Source: DATBJJ01 sp036556425 (GTDB lineage: Bacteria > Acidobacteriota > Vicinamibacteria > Vicinamibacterales > 2-12-FULL-66-21). Taken from it: DNA of 64,000 nt. Each line of letters begins with the position of its first letter. The stretch's first letter is position 1. The notes under the pieces were generated by a model. The model made no database searches. It was not told the DNA's origin and saw nothing but the letters and a program-made list of their open reading frames with translations. Both the position numbers and the translations under genes were made by a program. The stretch covers positions 62,001-126,000 of the forward strand of contig DATBJJ010000141.1 of assembly GCA_036556425.1 (NCBI GenBank). Direction: 5' to 3'. Shown in pieces: positions 60,436-64,000 of the stretch.

Positions 60436-61553
60436 CGGACGGCGCGCAGCGCGTCGGCGATCGTCTGAACGACCGCCTGCTGCTGCGGCCCGGTGAGCTC
60501 GCCGAAAACGGGCAGCGCCAGCACGGATGCCGCCGCCGCCTCCGCTTCCGGAAAGTCGCCCCGCGAGTATCCGAGCGACGCGAAGCACTCCTGCAGGTGA
60601 AACGGCACGGGATAGTAAATCTCGGTCCCGATGCCATGCTCGGTCAGGTAGCGGCGCACCGCGTCGCGCGAGCGCAGGCGCACGACGAACTGGTTGTAGA
60701 TGTGAAACCGATCCGCGGGTTCGATCGGCAGGACGATGTCGCTCGGATCGATCGCGGCGGCGAACAGCTGACGATAGCGGTCGGCGTTCGCGCGCCGCAT
60801 CGCGGTCCAGCGCGCGAGGTGCGGGAGCTTCACGCGAAGCACGGCCGCCTGAAGCGCGTCGAGCCTGAAGTTGCCGCCGATCTGCTGATGGTAGTAGCGC
60901 GCCTCGGCGCCGTGGTTCCGCAGCAAACGGATCCGGCTGCCAAGCGCGCGATCGTTCGCCGTCACGAGCCCGCCGTCGCCGAACCCGCCGAGGTTCTTGC
61001 TGGGAAAGAAGGAGAAGCAGCCGGCGATCCCCATCGATCCCGCCTGACGGCCCTTGTACGTCGCGCCGATCGCCTGGCACGCGTCCTCGACGACCGGCAC
61101 GTCCGCGCGCGCGGCGATCGCCAGCAGCGGATCCATGTCCGCCGCGAGGCCGTACAAATGAACCGGCACGATCGCCTTCGTTCGCGGCGTCAGCGCGCCG
61201 GCCACGCCATCGGGCGAGAGGTTGTAGGTAATCGGATCGATGTCGACCAGCTTGGGCGTCGCGCCGAGACGCGCGATCGATCCAGCGCTCGCGAAGAACG
61301 AGAACGTGCTCGTGATGACTTCGTCGCCCGGACCGATGCCGAGCGCCATCAACGCGACGAGCAGCGCGTCGGTTCCCGACGACACGGCAATGGCATCGGC
61401 GGCGCCGAGCGATGCCGCGAGCTCCTGCTCGAGCGCGTCGACCTCGGGACCGAGAATGAAGCGCTGGCTGTCGCACACTCGCGTGATGGCCGCGAGCAGC
61501 TCGTCCCTGATCGGCGCGTATTGCGCGCTCAGGTCCAGCAGCGGGACGTGCAT
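60432..61553 (-). CDS. DegT/DnrJ/EryC1-family sugar aminotransferase
   Basis: 373 residues. PLP motifs: SSGTDALLVAL near 58, EDACQAIGA near 156, and SFFPSKNLGGFGDGG with the Schiff-base lysine K186. The lysine separates it from RfbH-type dehydrases, which have His there. It would add an amino group to a keto-deoxysugar (3- or 4-amino sugar). It precedes rmlD in a two-gene unit; the substrate is not determined. Confidence 0.88.
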   Translation of the reverse strand: MHVPLLDLSAQYAPIRDELLAAITRVCDSQRFILGPEVDALEQELAASLGAADAIAVSSGTDALLVALMALGIGPGDEVITSTFSFFASAGSIARLGATPKLVDIDPITYNLSPDGVAGALTPRTKAIVPVHLYGLAADMDPLLAIAARADVPVVEDACQAIGATYKGRQAGSMGIAGCFSFFPSKNLGGFGDGGLVTANDRALGSRIRLLRNHGAEARYYHQQIGGNFRLDALQAAVLRVKLPHLARWTAMRRANADRYRQLFAAAIDPSDIVLPIEPADRFHIYNQFVVRLRSRDAVRRYLTEHGIGTEIYYPVPFHLQECFASLGYSRGDFPEAEAAAASVLALPVFGELTGPQQQAVVQTIADALRAVR

Positions 61554-61591
61554 TGCAGATTGCCGGTTGCGGATTGCCGAGTGCAACTCGA

Positions 61592-62146
61592 TTAGCGCAC
61601 CACTATCTCCGGCGCGCCCCAGACCGCCAAATCGTTTCGGATGTCGCCCGGCTGGCGCGGACGGCTGCCGTACGTATTGAAGATCACATCGACTTCCTCG
61701 CCGGCATACGGCGAGAGATCGACCATCACCGGCGTCCATTTGCGATCGTTCTGATTGGCGTAAGGGTTGACGTCCTGCGTGAAGAGCTCGTCGGACGCGC
61801 GGCCGTCCGACACGAGCACCATGAAGCGGATGCCGTCGCCTTCCTGGGTCCACGCCTCCGGCTTCAGCCCCAAGAACACGCGCAGCCACCCGTCGTCCGG
61901 CACGCGGGTCTTGAAGATCATGCGGCTGCCCACGACCGGCGTGATTGTGACGGATCGCTTCGTCTCGCCGTTGATGGTCACGTCCTCGATCTTGAAGACG
62001 TCCTGATTGGGCTTTTTCTCCGCGGCGTCGAAGCGAGCCAAGAGATCGATCGCGCCCTGCTCGCTGCCCCTCCGGATCAGCCACCAACCCAGGATGAGCA
62101 CGGCCACGACGGCGATCGCGATGAATATCGAACGGTTGCCTTTCAT
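61592..62146 (-). CDS. Small membrane-anchored protein with beta-sandwich-like domain
   Basis: 184 residues with a single N-terminal signal-anchor helix (about 5-24) and a short basic motif, then a beta-rich soluble domain (KRSVTITPVVGSRMIF, WLRVFLGLKPEAW, WTPVMVDLSPYAGEEVDVIF) that resembles galactose-binding-like sandwiches. Family not recognised. A GGAGG ribosome site lies about 12 nt upstream. It stands between smpB and the aminotransferase, with 38 and 54 bp gaps. Probably periplasmic or outer-face. Confidence 0.68.
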   Translation of the reverse strand: MKGNRSIFIAIAVVAVLILGWWLIRRGSEQGAIDLLARFDAAEKKPNQDVFKIEDVTINGETKRSVTITPVVGSRMIFKTRVPDDGWLRVFLGLKPEAWTQEGDGIRFMVLVSDGRASDELFTQDVNPYANQNDRKWTPVMVDLSPYAGEEVDVIFNTYGSRPRQPGDIRNDLAVWGAPEIVVR

Positions 62147-62200
62147 CAGGCGCCTATCCTCCAGTAAAAAAACGTATCAATCTACCATATCCGTCCCGCG

Positions 62201-62683
62201 CTACCGGCGCTGCTGCCGTTCCTTGACGGCGGCGCGCGTCTCGCGGTCCGCCTCGCGGCGCTTGATCGTCTCGCGCTTGTCGTGCGCCTTCTTGCCCTTC
62301 GCGAGACTGATGGCGATCTTGACGCGTCCGTCCTTGAAATACATCCGCGTCGGCACGAGCGTCATCCCGCGCTCGACGGTCTTGCCAATCAGCTTGCGGA
62401 TCTCTTGGCGGTGCAGCAGCAGCTTGCGGCGGCGCGTCGGCTCGTGGTCGCTGTAGCCGCGATGGCTGTAGGGGCTGATGTGGACGTTGTAGATCCAGAC
62501 TTCTCCGTCCTCGACGCGGCCGAAGCTGTCGCGCAGATTGACGTTGCCCTCGCGGATCGCCTTGACCTCGGTGCCCTGCAGGACCACGCCCGCCTCGTAG
62601 GTGTCCACGATCAGGTAGTCGTGAAACGCCTTGCGGTTCTCGGCGATGTTCTGCTGCGCCAGCTCGCGCTCGGTCTTCTTCAA
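62201..62683 (-). CDS. smpB: SsrA-binding protein SmpB
   Basis: 160 residues from a TTG start with a GAGG element 11 nt upstream. IAENRKAFHDYLI, YEAGVVLQGTEVKAIREG and RRKLLLHRQEIRKL are the SmpB oligonucleotide-binding-fold motifs; the basic C-terminal tail (KGKKAHDKRETIKRREADRE) enters the ribosome. It binds tmRNA and rescues stalled ribosomes. A housekeeping gene marking the edge of the polysaccharide locus. The tmRNA gene is not in the window. Confidence 0.96.
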   Translation of the reverse strand: MKKTERELAQQNIAENRKAFHDYLIVDTYEAGVVLQGTEVKAIREGNVNLRDSFGRVEDGEVWIYNVHISPYSHRGYSDHEPTRRRKLLLHRQEIRKLIGKTVERGMTLVPTRMYFKDGRVKIAISLAKGKKAHDKRETIKRREADRETRAAVKERQQRR

Positions 62684-62709
62684 CGAATTGCCATCCTCGA
62701 ACCTATGTC

Positions 62710-64000
62710 CTAGCGCGACCAGGTCTGCACGATCATCCGACCGAGCTGTTCGGTCCGCGCCAGCTTCAACGGCGGCAGCGCCACCGGCGTCTCGGGATTG
62801 CGGGTCACGAGCAGGACGGGGCCGAAACGCTGCCCGTCGAGCACTTCGCCAAGCGCGGCGGCGCGCGCGACGCTGTCGGCCAGCAGCACAATCTTGCGAT
62901 CGTAGAGCGGAAACAGCATCTGCGCCGTGTGCATGTCGTCGGACACGACGATTCGCTCCGCCGCGGCCGCCACGGCGAGCACGGCCGAGGCGTCATCCGC
63001 ATTGCGCTGCTTGTACGCCGGGATGGTGCCTCCCAAGTGTATGACAATCGCGGCGGCGACGAGCGCCGCGCCGAGATAGCCGACCAGTCGATCGACCGCC
63101 AGCGTCGAGCGCAGATGCGACGCGACGATCATCACCGCCGACGCCGACAGCAGCGGCAGCAGCGGCAGGAGCAGCCTCGGCCCGAGCGATTTGCCGCCGC
63201 TGGTGTCGACGCCCGCGAACGCAATCACCAGGTAGACAGCCGTCGTCGCGAGCGCCACAGCGGGGAACGGATCGTCGAGTCGCGATCCGGACCCGCGCTC
63301 CTTGTCGCCTGGGGCATGCGGGAACAGCGCGCAGACGACGAAAGGTGAGACGCGAATCAGCCCGGCGAGCCACTTGGGCGCGGTCAGCACTTCCCACACA
63401 TCGCCCGCCGCCGTTGCCGCGATCGCCGCCAGCCACACCAGGAGTCCGATCGACGATCGCCAGCGCCAGCGTACGACGAGCGCGGCGAGCAGGCCGAGCA
63501 CGAACACCGCCACCTGTCCGTCCGAACCGCGGCCGAGGAGCCAGTAGATGACGACCGTATCGTAGCGTTCGCGCATCGTGAACTGCTCGAGCACGGGCAC
63601 GTCGAGGTTCGGCGACCTGGTCAGATGCAGGGCGCTCTCCAGCATGTGCACGGCATGGCGCAGGTGCGCGGCCGCCGGACGGTTGAACCACCAGATCTCG
63701 ACGATCGCCGAGGCCACCAGCGGCGCGACGACGCCGGCAATCACGCGCGCCAGCACCCGCCGATCGCGGGTTCGAAGCCAGAACACCAGCAGCAAACCCG
63801 GCACGAGCAGTACGACTTCGTCGCGCAGCGCGGCGCCGGCGCCGACCAGCACACCGGACACGAGTGGGGCGCTTCCGGTCGCGAGCGATGCCGGCGGCGA
63901 TCGCAGCGCCCAGGCGAACGCCGCCGTCCCGAACGCGATCGCGGGCGCATGCTCGGAAGCATTGACGGCATAGAACCACAGCGGGCCGGCGAGGCCCACG
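62710..64000 (-). CDS. Polytopic membrane protein, GT-C-like (5' end beyond window)
   Basis: 429 residues visible; the frame is open to the right edge, so the start is missing. About nine helices, a loop with SALHLTRSPNLDVPVLEQF, and a soluble C-terminal tail (VVSDDMHTAQMLFPLYDRKIVLLADS). It looks like other periplasmic-facing GT-C-type proteins but has no diagnostic motif in view. It ends 26 bp before the smpB start on the same strand. Confidence 0.65.
   Translation of the reverse strand, partial: VGLAGPLWFYAVNASEHAPAIAFGTAAFAWALRSPPASLATGSAPLVSGVLVGAGAALRDEVVLLVPGLLLVFWLRTRDRRVLARVIAGVVAPLVASAIVEIWWFNRPAAAHLRHAVHMLESALHLTRSPNLDVPVLEQFTMRERYDTVVIYWLLGRGSDGQVAVFVLGLLAALVVRWRWRSSIGLLVWLAAIAATAAGDVWEVLTAPKWLAGLIRVSPFVVCALFPHAPGDKERGSGSRLDDPFPAVALATTAVYLVIAFAGVDTSGGKSLGPRLLLPLLPLLSASAVMIVASHLRSTLAVDRLVGYLGAALVAAAIVIHLGGTIPAYKQRNADDASAVLAVAAAAERIVVSDDMHTAQMLFPLYDRKIVLLADSVARAAALGEVLDGQRFGPVLLVTRNPETPVALPPLKLARTEQLGRMIVQTWSR

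Noticed and set aside
60432..61553. RfbH-type dehydrase
   Set aside because: The Schiff-base lysine is present (SKNLGG), and RfbH-type enzymes have a histidine there.

Overview
The window is a GC-rich, almost gap-free stretch of bacterial chromosome devoted to making, methylating and exporting a surface polysaccharide. The right end holds a housekeeping gene (smpB). I saw no tRNA, rRNA, CRISPR array, transposase or transcription regulator. Codon use is strongly GC-biased, GTG and TTG starts are common, and genes often overlap by ATGA, GTGA or TGATG. Two exported proteins carry BACON/fibronectin-like and GWA-type Ig-like modules. This mix suggests a Gram-negative, soil-type Acidobacteriota member (perhaps Vicinamibacteria). 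That placement is an inference, not something the sequence proves.

Layout. (1) 1-13.1 kb, + strand: the end of a membrane sugar-phosphate transferase/Rossmann protein, then the ABC polysaccharide exporter (Wzm, and a Wzt fused to a methyltransferase), a GT4 and a double-GT2 glycosyltransferase, a large GT-C-like membrane protein, a methyltransferase and a YfhO-like membrane protein. (2) 13.0-23.7 kb, mixed strands: a 1209-residue protein with two glycosyltransferase domains and a methyltransferase domain, twin methyltransferases, a DUF6311-like membrane protein, a GT2-methyltransferase fusion, fcl (GDP-fucose synthase) and two more methyltransferases. (3) 23.7-33.3 kb, + strand: two RfbE-like epimerases, two GT2 enzymes, a methyltransferase, a membrane protein ending in a LamG domain, and a second YfhO-like protein. 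(4) 40.6-33.3 kb, - strand operon: gmd, a membrane-anchored epimerase, an RmlC-like cupin, a GT2, an RmlD-like reductase, a CapG/WecB-type epimerase and a DUF2142 protein. (5) 45.6-40.7 kb, - strand: two large spermidine-synthase-like membrane proteins. (6) 45.7-47.3 kb: a GT-C transferase. (7) 52.1-47.3 kb, - strand operon: a sugar epimerase/reductase, a TylC3-type C-methyltransferase, rfbF, rfbG and a GT2, which together look like a C-branched CDP-deoxysugar pathway. (8) 52.1-57.5 kb, + strand: three exported repeat proteins, then a clear hairpin terminator. (9) 57.6-64 kb: a GT2, an LhgO-like oxidase, rmlD, a DegT-type aminotransferase, a small anchored protein, smpB and a membrane protein cut by the right edge.

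How they fit: GDP-fucose (gmd/fcl), CDP-deoxysugar (rfbF/rfbG plus modifying enzymes) and other nucleotide sugars feed more than ten glycosyltransferases. At least ten methyltransferase domains would decorate the glycan, and Wzm/Wzt would carry it across the inner membrane. No Wzx flippase or Wzy polymerase was recognised, so export looks ABC-dependent. The GT-C-like, YfhO-like, DUF2142 and DUF6311 membrane proteins could add sugars on the periplasmic side.

Main oddities: the Wzt-methyltransferase fusion, repeated TATCAT-like boxes 6-14 nt before start codons (possible leaderless transcription), a possible C-branched CDP-sugar operon, a LamG-tailed membrane protein, and long convergent coding overlaps.
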